A stretch of 64,000 bases of DNA from Marixanthomonas sp002364245 (GCA_963973455.1 CAXAZF010000001.1:248001-312000); one strand, 5' to 3'; positions 26,150-34,623 are shown, numbered from the stretch's first letter. Numbers and translations: made by a program. The notes: generated from the sequence alone by a model not told the origin.

Positions 26150-26261
26150 TAGTGAAAATAAATCTAATAGGTCTGGTCGAGTGGATTTAAGTACGCGACA
26201 GCAGTATTCAAATTCGTATCGATAGCCCGCTGAGTATTAAGTTTTTGCCTGTTCTCAGCAC

Positions 26262-26288
26262 AAAAAAAACCTCCCAATACGGGAGGTT
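26262..26288 (-). terminator. rho-independent terminator of the DUF4382 gene
   Basis: Read on the minus strand: AACCTCCC GTATT GGGAGGTT followed by eight T. The 8-bp perfect stem lies 24 bp after the stop of the gene at 26313. Confidence 0.93.
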
Positions 26289-26312
26289 CTTTATTTGTAT
26301 CTATATTCTTTT

Positions 26313-27278
26313 TTAGAAAGGCAAAATAGACTGCAGGATGATGGTTAAGGTAACTTCGGCACCTGCATTTACCTCAATGCTATCCAGTGGAATTGTCCCA
26401 TCAACTTCGGCATTTACCATTCCATCAAACTCTAACATTCCATCGCTATTGGTGTCGGTATAGCTGGCAAAATGTACTTCGTATGTGTCAGCCTCCAAAA
26501 AATGTAAGGTAAAGTCTTGGCTTCCTTCAGCAACAACACTACTGCTTACTGAATTAGCAAACCGCACCCCTTCTGCATTTTCTTGAGGTTCTGCTCCGGT
26601 AAACGCATCGGTTTTATATACATAAGCAACCATCACACCATCTTGATTATTAGTGTCATTGGTTACCGATCCAGAAATGCTTCCTGTACTAATTGTGTTT
26701 ACCACACGTACACTACTGTTCAATTGGCGTTCCGATGAAAAGTTATATCCACCGTTTGCCTCATCGGCAACAATTGCTTTACGTAAATCTACATCCAGCA
26801 CTATTTGGTTGGTGTTCTGTGCTGCAACCTCTACAGCGCCATCAATATTAATCGTAGCATTAGAAGCTTCTAAAGCTACTTTTGTGCTACCATCTACTAC
26901 CACATAGTTAGCGGGGCTGTCGCCGTTTACATCGCTATCGGTTGCTAAAATCAAATCGATATCATCGTATTCTTTGGCTCGTAGATCTAAATCTCCCAAT
27001 AGCTGTGTTTCGCCATCGGTTAAGGCACTAAGCTCTATCGTTGTCTTTTCGAACCCAGAAAGGCTTTGCCCATCAATTTGTACATCGGCTAGGGTAATAA
27101 ATACAGCATCTACTTCGGCATTATCGATTGGGGCATCGGTAATATAGACTTCCGTGTTGTAGTTTTCTGCATCTACATCAACTGATGTATCGTCATCTTC
27201 AGAACACGAGACGAATAAAAAAGCCAGTATGGCTGTCATTGTTGAAATTAAAATTGCTTTAGTTTTCATAATTTTCAT
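26313..27278 (-). CDS. DUF4382 domain-containing lipoprotein
   Basis: A 321-residue protein exported as a lipoprotein: a hydrophobic helix then FLFVSC with the lipidated Cys at residue 25, followed by an acidic linker (SEDDDTSVDVD). The body starts VYITDAPIDNAEVDAVFITL, the characteristic opening of DUF4382, and contains IVLDVDLRKAIVADE. The C-terminal 110 residues (GSISGSVTNDTNNQDGVMVA onward) look like a beta-sandwich add-on. Function is unknown; surface or periplasmic location is likely. Monocistronic with its own terminator. Two Met codons lie at the start (27278, 27269); either could be used. Confidence 0.88.
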   Translation of the reverse strand: MKIMKTKAILISTMTAILAFLFVSCSEDDDTSVDVDAENYNTEVYITDAPIDNAEVDAVFITLADVQIDGQSLSGFEKTTIELSALTDGETQLLGDLDLRAKEYDDIDLILATDSDVNGDSPANYVVVDGSTKVALEASNATINIDGAVEVAAQNTNQIVLDVDLRKAIVADEANGGYNFSSERQLNSSVRVVNTISTGSISGSVTNDTNNQDGVMVAYVYKTDAFTGAEPQENAEGVRFANSVSSSVVAEGSQDFTLHFLEADTYEVHFASYTDTNSDGMLEFDGMVNAEVDGTIPLDSIEVNAGAEVTLTIILQSILPF

Positions 27279-28088
27279 TTTTAAATTTTTATGTACTTGT
27301 TAGGTTTATGAGTTCTTTAGTAAGTACCGCTCCTTTTATGGCTATTACTTATATAAAGAACTGTGACAAGTGTAAGGGAAAATAGAAAGTTGAAAAAATG
27401 ACTTTAACGGTACTTTAAGAACCGGTTGAAACGAAAATTAATTTTATCTACCTGATTTACAGTTTTTTATATTAATAAAACCTACTAAATAGCTGTTTTC
27501 TACTGAAGCGTCTAACTTATTAAGCTTTTAAAAACGTTCCCTTAGCCTTACCTCTTGTATACACCGTGTTTCGCTTAGTATAAAAGTTATCATAAAAATG
27601 AAGGTGGTTTCTTAAATAACCAATCTTTAACACGTTGTCTAATTAAAAATTAAGAGCGTTTTAAGAGAAACCAATCCATTTTACGATACCCTACTTTTTA
27701 TACACCCGAACTTAATTATCAATAAATTTTATAGCAGCAAAGGATTTTGATAAAATTTATACTATAATGTTGTTTCATCCGAGTTTTCTTCGAGAATACT
27801 TCGACAATTGCCCATAACAACTAGGGTTTATCGAAAAAATATCGAACCAATTCCGAAATAAACTGGAATACCCCCCCTTTTGTATCACCTTAATTTTTTA
27901 TTGTAATAGTGAAAAAACATTCCAAACTTGATTAGGGGATTGTATTTTAAATTAGCTTACAGTATATTAGCTATCTCCCCTTTACAATTAATAGTATCAA
28001 TAGTTGTTTATAGCATACCGAATAAGGTTGCTATTATTGGAAAAGATATTGATATAAACGAGTTGTAGGTAATTTGAAAATCACGATT
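27279..28088. other. 810-bp gap
   Basis: No gene or known RNA is seen. A 9-bp inverted repeat (AGTTCTTTA at 27311-27319, TAAAGAACT at 27354-27362) lies 33 bp upstream of the DUF4382 start and could be an operator or leader hairpin. A run of C occurs near 27872. The last 30 bases before 28089 contain GTTGTAG, discussed with the small gene that follows. Confidence 0.6.
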
Positions 28089-28479
28089 ATGAATAAAATT
28101 GCAAAGATTATATTAATTAGTTTCAGTTTGATTATTTTAATAATTGCTATCCTAATTTTTAGACCTGTACCAATCGTATCTGAAAATAAAACTATTTCGG
28201 AAAGCGGAATTGTAAAGGAAATTTACAGCAATAAAGGAAATGACATTATTTTCGTATTGGAAAATATTGAACGTAGATTTTACATTAATAGAGGATTGGA
28301 GAATGGATTAGAATTAAACAATCTGAAACAAAAATTAATCGGAAATTCAATCGTAGTGAAATATCCCAAATATTGGACTCCACTCGACTGGAATAATAGC
28401 ATTAAACATATTTCTAAGGTTGAATTTAACGATGAAATAGTTTTTAACGAACTAAATAAATAAAAAAACTGGCTACAAC
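28062..28479. repeat. 7-bp inverted repeats bracketing a small gene
   Basis: GTTGTAG at 28062-28068 and CTACAAC at 28473-28479 flank the gene at 28089-28463 as an exact inverted pair. The second is followed by AACTATACAAAGGC; a related string (TTACAACAATGGCTCCTATA) follows the next gene at 28968. Short arms could arise by chance, so this is tentative. Confidence 0.35.
28089..28463 (+). CDS. small membrane-anchored protein of unknown function
   Basis: A 124-residue protein from the ATG at 28089; a TTG five codons upstream is possible. The N-terminus IAKIILISFSLIILIIAILIF is one membrane-spanning anchor, followed by a soluble domain of about 95 residues (VSENKTISESGIVKEIYSNK and onward) that looks beta-rich. 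The last residues (SKVEFNDEIVFNEL) are acidic. I do not recognise the family. It is followed after 77 bp by another small envelope protein on the same strand. Confidence 0.7.
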   Translation: MNKIAKIILISFSLIILIIAILIFRPVPIVSENKTISESGIVKEIYSNKGNDIIFVLENIERRFYINRGLENGLELNNLKQKLIGNSIVVKYPKYWTPLDWNNSIKHISKVEFNDEIVFNELNK

Positions 28480-28540
28480 AACTATACAAAGGCTCTTCGG
28501 GACACTGCGCATAACCAACCCATAATAATACATTTGAGAA

Positions 28541-28960
28541 ATGAAACATATATTAATTTGCACATTTTTAGTTCTATCTACAATTTGTTTGGTCTCCTGT
28601 GACCGGCCTGCATGCCATAACGAAAACACAATATTTGAAAACTACGAACCTAACTCGAAAATATATAAAGATGAATTAGTAAATCAATTAGATACTATTA
28701 ACCAAAAAGAATTGACATACTGGCTTCAGAAATATGAGAAAGAAAATGATAATGAATCCTTATACTTCCATATTCAAGGAGAAGGATTGTGTGCTATACT
28801 ACATCTATCAATGAACCATTGGGATAAAATGGAAAATATAAGAGAGAAAAAAGGGGTTGGTCGCAGAGGAGCAGAATTTACTAATTTAAAGTTTGATATT
28901 ATTCAAGATTCATTTTCCACTGATTTTATTTATGTGACATATGATAGATTAATAGATTAA
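28541..28960 (+). CDS. small lipoprotein of unknown function
   Basis: A 139-residue protein with a lipoprotein signal (ILICTFLVLSTICLVSC, Cys 20). The mature part has two further Cys (CHNEN; EGLCAILHLS), the motif LYFHIQGEGLCAILHLSMN and KKGVGRRGAEFTNLKFDI. It resembles uncharacterised short proteins of Bacteroidota variable regions; no function is known to me. The ACAAC-type string after its stop resembles that after the preceding gene. Confidence 0.75.
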   Translation: MKHILICTFLVLSTICLVSCDRPACHNENTIFENYEPNSKIYKDELVNQLDTINQKELTYWLQKYEKENDNESLYFHIQGEGLCAILHLSMNHWDKMENIREKKGVGRRGAEFTNLKFDIIQDSFSTDFIYVTYDRLID

Positions 28961-29106
28961 AAACGTATTACAACAATGGCTCCTATAAAAATCACTAGTT
29001 CAGTCCTTTAAAGTTAGTATTGTAATTTTTTTATTTCGTTCATTCTCTTTATTCAATAACTTATAACTTGCTGCGCACCCATTTAGAATAAACAATAAAA
29101 AAACGC

Positions 29107-29141
29107 AAAGCACAAAAGCCTGTCGGTGGCTTTGGTGCTTT
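29107..29141 (-). terminator. long GC-richer hairpin, possible minus-strand terminator
   Basis: AAAGCAC (A) AAAGCC TGTCGGT GGCTTT (G) GTGCTTT: 13 pairs with one mismatch. On the minus strand it is followed by GCGTTTTTTTA, so it could be a second terminator downstream of the tRNA. A further small inverted repeat (CCCCATGGCTGGGG) lies next to it at 29145-29158. Confidence 0.55.
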
Positions 29142-29160
29142 CCACCCCATGGCTGGGGAC

Positions 29161-29194
29161 AAAAAAAAGAGACTGTCTTTTTTGGACAATCTCT
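29161..29194 (-). terminator. rho-independent terminator of tRNA-Pro
   Basis: Minus strand AGAGATTGTC, 7-base loop, GACAGTCTCT then nine T. It begins a few bases after the 3' end of the tRNA. Confidence 0.88.
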
Positions 29195-29198
29195 TTGG

Positions 29199-29273
29199 TC
29201 GGGATGAGAGGATTCGAACCTCCGATCTCACGGCCCCCAGCCGTGCACTTTAACCGGACTAAGCTACATCCCG
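29199..29273 (-). tRNA. tRNA-Pro (anticodon GGG)
   Basis: A 75-nt cloverleaf can be folded: acceptor CGGGATG/CATCCCG with discriminator A, anticodon stem CACGG/CCGTG with loop CTGGGGG (anticodon GGG), and T arm GGAGG TTCGAAT CCTCT. No encoded CCA follows. It is a single gene with its own terminator. Confidence 0.95.
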
Positions 29274-29337
29274 AAAATTGAAATGCAAAAATAAGTAATT
29301 ACAGTAGGTGTGCAAATCAAACAATGGGTTTATTGCA

Positions 29338-29369
29338 TAAAAAAAGGGATACTGTTACATATCCCTTTT
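29338..29369 (-). terminator. rho-independent terminator of the DUF4168 gene
   Basis: Minus strand AAAGGGATA TGTAACAG TATCCCTTT followed by T residues, about 20 bp after the stop codon at 29389. Confidence 0.88.
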
Positions 29370-29388
29370 ATACTTTTTATACAAAAAA

Positions 29389-29868
29389 CTACTGCTCTCC
29401 TGTAGTGTTAGCCATCATTATTTTTTGAAAACGTTGTTGTAGATTTTTATCTTGTTGCAACGCAGTACCAATAGCTTGGTATCGTTCAACACTGATACCT
29501 GAATCTGCTACTGCTTTTTCCATTTTAGCTTCAATAGCTGGCTGTATTTTTTTAATTTCAGCCATAATTGCTTCGTGCTTCTTCATCTCCGCATCAGTTG
29601 CATCTACATCTTGATTTGGATTAGTTGCTGCTTGCTGAATGGTAGAAAAGCGTTCTACTTCCATTCCATTATCAGTAATGACTTTTGCCATTTTTTCTTG
29701 TGCTTTTTGGTTTTCCATCTGCACTACTTGAAAAGCTTTGGCAAACTTTCCCAGTTCGGCATCGGTTACTTTAGATTGTGCTTGCATGCTATTTTGAGCG
29801 TGTGCAAAAGAAAGACCGCCTAAAAGGGTTACAAATAATACTAACGTTGTTGCTTTAAATCTTGACAT
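29389..29868 (-). CDS. DUF4168 domain-containing exported protein
   Basis: A 159-residue protein with a signal peptide (TTLVLFVTLLGGLSFAHAQ). The mature part contains two similar helical repeats: VTDAELGKFAKAFQVVQ plus MEVERFSTIQQAA, and ISVERYQAIGTALQQD. The latter lines up with the DUF4168 pattern of a Lys/Glu-rich helix followed by (S/E)-x-(E)RF/Y-x-x-I. Located in the periplasm or outside the cell; function unknown. Monocistronic, with its terminator at 29338-29369. Confidence 0.85.
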   Translation of the reverse strand: MSRFKATTLVLFVTLLGGLSFAHAQNSMQAQSKVTDAELGKFAKAFQVVQMENQKAQEKMAKVITDNGMEVERFSTIQQAATNPNQDVDATDAEMKKHEAIMAEIKKIQPAIEAKMEKAVADSGISVERYQAIGTALQQDKNLQQRFQKIMMANTTGEQ

Positions 29869-30026
29869 TATTTCGTTTTTTAGTTTATTGTTTTATTAGA
29901 TACAATGGTAACAAAACATATTCCGAATTAAAAATTACATCCTTCAATCTTCGTTTTTTTAAAAAATCTTTAACAAAATATGATACTTTAGATTCAAAAA
30001 TGCCAAGTTTTTAACTATATATTATT

Positions 30027-31568
30027 TTACAATGGAATATTCCCGTGTTTACGTTTTGGTCTTTCTACCTTTTTGGTTTCCAACATTGAAAAGGACTTCA
30101 GTAGTTTTCTTCTTGTTTCTTTTGGCTGAATTACTTCGTCTATAAATCCACGTTGCGCCGCTTTAAATGGGTTCGCAAATTTCTCTGCATATTCAGCTTC
30201 TTTTTCTGAAAGTTTTAGCTCAGGATCGTCGGCGGCAGCAATTTCTTTTCTGAAAATAATCTCACTGGCACCTTTTGCTCCCATCACGGCAATTTCGGCC
30301 GTAGGCCAAGCATAGTTCATATCCGCTCCAATGTGTTTACTGTTCATCACATCATACGCACCTCCATAGGCCTTTCTTGTAATAACCGTAACTCTTGGTA
30401 CCGTTGCTTCACTTAATGCATATAACAACTTAGCTCCGTTTAAAATGATACCGTTCCATTCTTGATCGGTTCCTGGTAAAAAGCCTGGTACATCGACTAA
30501 TACTAGTAACGGAATATTGAATGCATCACAAAAACGAGTAAAGCGTGCTCCTTTTTTACTGCTATCTACATCGAGAACCCCGGCAAGGCTCATTGGCTGA
30601 TTGGCAACAATACCAATGCTCCTTCCACCTAATCTGGCAAAACCGACAATAATATTATCGGCATAATCTTTATGTACTTCAAAAAAGGAATCTTTATCTA
30701 TAATACCGCCAATTACCGTATGCATATCGTACGGTTTGTTTGAAGAATCCGGTACGATGTTTTCCAGTTCTTCTCGCATCTCATCCCCCAGTTTGTACGG
30801 AAGTGATTCGGGTGTGGTCTGGTTGTTTTGAGGTAAATAACTTAACAATTGTTTTATCTGCTCTAAGCAAACAATATCATTACTCGCAGTAAAGTGCGTT
30901 ACCCCACTTTTTGTTGCGTGAGTATGAGCACCACCTAATTCTTCTGAAGTTACATTTTCATTCGTTACGGTTTTCACTACGTTAGGTCCCGTTACAAACA
31001 TATAACTACTGTCTTGTACCATCATCGTAAAATCGGTCATCGCTGGGGAATATACGGCTCCACCGGCGCAAGGCCCCATTATGGCTGAAATCTGCGGAAT
31101 CACTCCAGAAGACTGCACGTTTCGGTAAAAAATATCGGCATACCCACCTAACGAACGCACCCCTTCTTGAATTCGAGCCCCACCAGAATCATTTAGCCCA
31201 ATTAAAGGGGCTCCTACCCGTAATGCGTGATCCATAATCTTACAGATTTTTTCGGCATGAGTCTCAGACAAAGCACCACCAAAAACGGTAAAGTCTTGAG
31301 CAAACACGTAAATAAGTCGGTTGTCTATTGTTCCGTATCCAGTTACAACTCCATCACCGTAATATGTTTGTTTCTCCATACCAAAATCGGTGGTACGGTG
31401 GGTAACGAGAATGCCCATTTCTTCAAAAGAGCCTTCGTCTAATAGATATTCTATTCGCTCACGCGCTGTGAGTTTCTTCTTTTCGTGTTGTTTTTCTATT
31501 CTTTTTTCGCCTCCGCCTAATTTTGCTTCGGCTATCTTTTTCTGTAATTCTTTATTCGTATCGCTCAT
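30027..31568 (-). CDS. pccB: acyl-CoA (propionyl-CoA) carboxylase, carboxyltransferase beta subunit
   Basis: A 513-residue carboxyltransferase that moves carboxyl from carboxybiotin to propionyl-CoA, giving methylmalonyl-CoA. Motifs include LNDSGGARIQEGVRSLGGYA, GPCAGGAVYSPAMTDF, GVLDVDSSKKGARF, PGFLPGTDQEW and EIIFRKEIAAADDPE, all typical of the PccB family. It is the third gene of an operon with the carrier protein (33519) and biotin carboxylase (33031); 14 bp separate it from the latter. Methylmalonyl-CoA mutase genes lie 6 kb away, which supports propionyl-CoA over acetyl-CoA as substrate, but this is inferred. Confidence 0.93.
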   Translation of the reverse strand: MSDTNKELQKKIAEAKLGGGEKRIEKQHEKKKLTARERIEYLLDEGSFEEMGILVTHRTTDFGMEKQTYYGDGVVTGYGTIDNRLIYVFAQDFTVFGGALSETHAEKICKIMDHALRVGAPLIGLNDSGGARIQEGVRSLGGYADIFYRNVQSSGVIPQISAIMGPCAGGAVYSPAMTDFTMMVQDSSYMFVTGPNVVKTVTNENVTSEELGGAHTHATKSGVTHFTASNDIVCLEQIKQLLSYLPQNNQTTPESLPYKLGDEMREELENIVPDSSNKPYDMHTVIGGIIDKDSFFEVHKDYADNIIVGFARLGGRSIGIVANQPMSLAGVLDVDSSKKGARFTRFCDAFNIPLLVLVDVPGFLPGTDQEWNGIILNGAKLLYALSEATVPRVTVITRKAYGGAYDVMNSKHIGADMNYAWPTAEIAVMGAKGASEIIFRKEIAAADDPELKLSEKEAEYAEKFANPFKAAQRGFIDEVIQPKETRRKLLKSFSMLETKKVERPKRKHGNIPL

Positions 31569-31582
31569 AAACTCTATCGATA

Positions 31583-33031
31583 TTAATGTTTTGGTACTCG
31601 TAATTGCTCAACTTCTTTCAGGTAGGTTTTCAAAGCAATTTTAGCTGCTATTTCGGCCTCTTCTTTTATCTCTTCTTTTAGTAAATCTTCAGAATAAAAT
31701 TTCTTCACAAAATGCGTGTCAAAATTTCCACTTCGGAAGGCTTCATGCTCGCAAACAAATTTCCCGAAAGGCAAAGTAGTACTCACCCCTTCTACTTCGT
31801 AAGCAGCAATAGCTTCAATCATATGTTGAATGGCTTCGTTACGGGTTTTTCCGTAGGTAATCAGCTTGGCCAACATAGGATCGTATTGAATAGGCACTTC
31901 CATGCCTTCTTCAAAACCATCGTCCATTCTAATGTGTTTTCCTTTTGGTGGTTGATACACATCTAATGTACCCACACTCGGCATAAAATTATCAAGGGAA
32001 TCTTCTGCATAGACACGCAACTCGAGAGCATGACCGTTTATTTCTAAATCGTCTTGCGTAAACGATAATTCTTGTCCATCGGCTATTTTAATTTGTTCTT
32101 CCACTAAATCGATTCCTGTTATCCATTCGGTTACTGGATGTTCCACTTGCAAGCGAGTGTTCATTTCCAAGAAATAAAAATTATGGTTTTCATCAAGCAG
32201 AAACTCCACCGTTCCGGCACCTACATAATCACAAGCTTTGGCAACTTTTATCGCTGCTTCGCCCATTTTTTGGCGTAATTGGGGCGTTAAAACTGCCGAA
32301 GGTGCTTCTTCCACCACTTTTTGATGTCTTCGTTGTACACTACATTCACGTTCAAATAAATGTAACACATTACCGTGTGTATCGGCTAATACTTGAATTT
32401 CAATATGTCGTGGCGATGCAACGTACTTTTCAATAAAAACGGCACCATTACCAAAGGCAGATTCGGCTTCACTTATGGCTCGTTTCATTTGTTCGGCCAG
32501 TTCTTTTTCCTCTTCTACAACACGCATTCCTTTTCCACCACCACCGGCAGCGGCTTTTATTAAAATAGGGAATCCAATATCTTTTGCAATTTTTGTTGCT
32601 TTCTCTACATCGGTAATAGCTTCGTCTATTCCAGGTACCATTGGGATATCGTAATCTTTCACAGCATCTTTAGCCGCCAACTTGTCCCCCATTACTTTAA
32701 TAGCGTACGATTTTGGACCAACGAAAATCAATCCTGCTTTTTCTACTGCTTCAGCAAAATCTGCATTTTCACTTAAAAATCCATAACCAGGATGTATCGC
32801 ATCGACATTTAAGTCTTTCGCCGTTTCAATGATCAAATCACCTTTTAAATAGGATTCTGAAGAAGGTGGCGGGCCAATACATACGGCTTCATCTGCAAAT
32901 TTAACGTGTGGGGCATTGCGGTCTGCTTCCGAAAAAACAGCTACGGTTTTCAAGCCCATATTTCGAGCGGTTTTCATAACGCGAAGGGCAATTTCCCCTC
33001 GGTTAGCAACCAATATTTTTTTAATATCCAT
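31583..33031 (-). CDS. accC: biotin carboxylase subunit of acyl-CoA carboxylase
   Basis: A 482-residue ATP-grasp enzyme that carboxylates biotin on the carrier protein using bicarbonate and ATP. IKKILVANRGEIALRVM opens the protein; KAAAGGGGKGMRVV is the ATP-binding Gly loop; ERECSVQRRHQKVVEEAPS and EMNTRLQVEHPVTEW are the catalytic and biotin-carboxylase signatures. Length fits the free-standing subunit (no BCCP fused). Its ATG overlaps the carrier gene stop by one base (TAATG). Symbol accC is used by family; pccA would be equally apt given the context. Confidence 0.93.
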   Translation of the reverse strand: MDIKKILVANRGEIALRVMKTARNMGLKTVAVFSEADRNAPHVKFADEAVCIGPPPSSESYLKGDLIIETAKDLNVDAIHPGYGFLSENADFAEAVEKAGLIFVGPKSYAIKVMGDKLAAKDAVKDYDIPMVPGIDEAITDVEKATKIAKDIGFPILIKAAAGGGGKGMRVVEEEKELAEQMKRAISEAESAFGNGAVFIEKYVASPRHIEIQVLADTHGNVLHLFERECSVQRRHQKVVEEAPSAVLTPQLRQKMGEAAIKVAKACDYVGAGTVEFLLDENHNFYFLEMNTRLQVEHPVTEWITGIDLVEEQIKIADGQELSFTQDDLEINGHALELRVYAEDSLDNFMPSVGTLDVYQPPKGKHIRMDDGFEEGMEVPIQYDPMLAKLITYGKTRNEAIQHMIEAIAAYEVEGVSTTLPFGKFVCEHEAFRSGNFDTHFVKKFYSEDLLKEEIKEEAEIAAKIALKTYLKEVEQLRVPKH

Positions 33032-33519
33032 TAGTCTTCTAGTTCAATTAACAATGCGTTTTTATCTACCGTTTCTCCGGTGGCAATGTGTACCGCTTTT
33101 ACCACACCATCTCTGGGGGCGCCTAAGGCATTTTCCATCTTCATAGCCTCTAGCACACAAAGGGAATCGCCTTCACTCACCGTATCGCCTGCTTTTACGT
33201 TTACCTCTAAAATTAATCCTGGCATTGGGGCGTGAATTTCATTTTCAATTGAATCATTCCCCAAAGAAAGTCCCATTTCAGCAATAAGGGCATCGAGTTC
33301 ATTTTCAATTTTTACGGTATATCGATTTCCGTTTACTTTAATAGTATACGTTCTATTAAGAAGGTCTTTGGAAATCACTTCGGCAGTGACCGATTTGTTT
33401 TTTTGAAGTAGGTGTACTTTATTTTTTGTTTCAGAAACGCTATCTAACGTTTCTATGTCGTCGCCAGGTATCGAGAACTCAAACGAGTCATTAACCACGG
33501 CTTTATAAGTTGCACTCAT
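33031..33519 (-). CDS. biotin carboxyl carrier protein (acyl-CoA carboxylase)
   Basis: A 162-residue protein from the ATG at 33519 (MSATYKAVVNDSFEF); a longer frame upstream is rejected because it would include the promoter. The C-terminal biotinyl domain has HAPMPGLILEVNVKAGD and EAMKMEN, with Lys 127 the biotin site. The N-terminal 75 residues carry a small beta domain (VHLLQKNKSVTAEVIS) probably used for docking. First gene of the three-gene carboxylase operon, with a good promoter just upstream. Confidence 0.92.
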   Translation of the reverse strand: MSATYKAVVNDSFEFSIPGDDIETLDSVSETKNKVHLLQKNKSVTAEVISKDLLNRTYTIKVNGNRYTVKIENELDALIAEMGLSLGNDSIENEIHAPMPGLILEVNVKAGDTVSEGDSLCVLEAMKMENALGAPRDGVVKAVHIATGETVDKNALLIELED

Positions 33520-33535
33520 AGAAAAGAATTTTCCG

Positions 33536-33566
33536 TAAAGATACGGTTTTGAAAAATTGGTACAAA
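33536..33566 (-). promoter_or_regulatory. Bacteroidota-type promoter of the carboxylase operon
   Basis: On the minus strand TTTG (33566-33563), a 19-base spacer, then TATCTTTA (33543-33536), close to the Bacteroidota consensus TTTG/TAnnTTTG. The -7 box ends 16 bp before the ATG at 33519, which supports the shorter start. Confidence 0.6.
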
Positions 33567-33635
33567 GAATGTAAAAAACGCAAATTGAAAAATTCATCTT
33601 TTCAGAAAACTTTAAGAAAATGTATTTTTAAGAAA

Positions 33636-33663
33636 TTGAAAAAACAAGTAGGTTTTACTTTTT
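33636..33663 (+). promoter_or_regulatory. putative promoter of the YebC-family gene
   Basis: TTG at 33636-33638, a 17-base spacer, then TACTTTTT at 33656-33663, 14 bp upstream of the ATG at 33678. It diverges from the carboxylase promoter on the other strand. Confidence 0.45.
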
Positions 33664-33677
33664 AAATTTCTCAAACT

Positions 33678-34439
33678 ATGGCAGGACACAGTAAATGGGC
33701 AAATATTAAACATCGAAAAGGCGCACAGGATAAAAAACGCGCTAAGCAATTTACCCGGGTAATTAAAGAAATTACCGTTGCAATAAAGGAAAACAACCAA
33801 AATGGCGATCCGGAGACCAATCCGTCTTTGCGTAACGCCATACAAAATGCTAAAGGTGTTAATATGCCTAAAGACACCATTGAACGTGCTATAAAAAAGG
33901 CTTCGGGTGCCGATGCTGACAGCTATGAAAAAATGACTTTTGAAGGCTACGGCCCTCACGGTATTGCTTTTTACGTAGAGTGCACCACCGATAACACCAA
34001 CCGTACCGTAGCATCGGTTCGTTCTATTTTTACAAAACATAATGGTAGTTTGGGCACCAATGGTTCGTTGGAATTTCTATTTAACCGAAAAGGAGTATTT
34101 ACACTGAAAAAAGAAAGTTTAGACTGGGATTTAGAGGAATTACAATTAGAACTTATTGAAGCAGGCGCTACTAAATTTGAAAATGAAGACGACTTTTTTG
34201 TAATCTATACAGACTTTACAGATTTCGGTAAGATGTCAGAAAAACTAGAATCATTAAAAATAGAAACCCATAATGCCGAATTGCAACGGATAGCTTTAAA
34301 CACAGAGTCTTTACCTTTAGAAGATGCCAAACAAATTATTAACTTAATCGATGCTTTTGAAGATGATGATGACGTACAAGACGTGTTTCATAACCTAGAA
34401 ATGACCGATGAACTGGAAACCGCTTTAGAAGAAGATTAA
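33678..34439 (+). CDS. YebC/PmpR family transcriptional regulator or translation factor
   Basis: A 253-residue protein with the invariant N-terminus MAGHSKWANIKHRKGAQDKK, then NMPKDTIERAIKKASG, YEGYGP-like FEGYGPHGIAFYVE and the NGSLGTNGSLEFLF-like block. Members are known as DNA-binding regulators and, more recently, as factors that relieve ribosome stalling; the role here is not determined by sequence. It has a short acidic C-terminal extension (DELETALEED). Single gene, followed by a strong hairpin. Confidence 0.93.
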   Translation: MAGHSKWANIKHRKGAQDKKRAKQFTRVIKEITVAIKENNQNGDPETNPSLRNAIQNAKGVNMPKDTIERAIKKASGADADSYEKMTFEGYGPHGIAFYVECTTDNTNRTVASVRSIFTKHNGSLGTNGSLEFLFNRKGVFTLKKESLDWDLEELQLELIEAGATKFENEDDFFVIYTDFTDFGKMSEKLESLKIETHNAELQRIALNTESLPLEDAKQIINLIDAFEDDDDVQDVFHNLEMTDELETALEED

Positions 34440-34545
34440 AAAATATTCTGTGTGGTAAAACCGACTTTATCTTTTTTCCGTAAATATAATGAAGTCAGAG
34501 ATCCATCAGTTAGGATGGTTAGACTTTTAAAATAATGCCCCCCGC

Positions 34546-34579
34546 AAAGTCCCTTTGGTTTATAAACCAGAGGGACTTT
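34546..34579 (+). terminator. long hairpin, probable terminator of the YebC-family gene
   Basis: AAAGTCCCT TTGGTT TATA AACCAG AGGGACTTT: 15 pairs with one G-T. No long T run follows, so termination efficiency is uncertain; the position between two genes on the same strand supports the call. Confidence 0.6.
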
Positions 34580-34623
34580 CACATTTCACTCTAAATTAGT
34601 ATCTTTTCAAAAAAAGATTTACA

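Larger units (their letters stand above)
25628..26312. other. 685-bp gap between the glycan locus and the DUF4382 gene
   Basis: No gene is seen. The stretch holds the end of the minisatellite, two tandem copies of the composite repeat with their linkers (start-to-start spacing 233 bp), and the terminator of the DUF4382 gene. The two linkers are also alike: each has CTGGTCGAGTGGATTT followed by a CGTATCGA- or GTATCGAG-like end, so the duplicated unit is at least 200 bp. Confidence 0.85.

Noticed and set aside
28062..29040. True integron with integrase
   Set aside because: No integrase gene is in the window and the inverted arms are only 6-7 bp; kept as a tentative observation only.
33612..34040. 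142-codon antisense frame over the YebC-family gene
   Set aside because: The sense frame has the invariant YebC motifs; the antisense product is Cys/Phe-rich noise.
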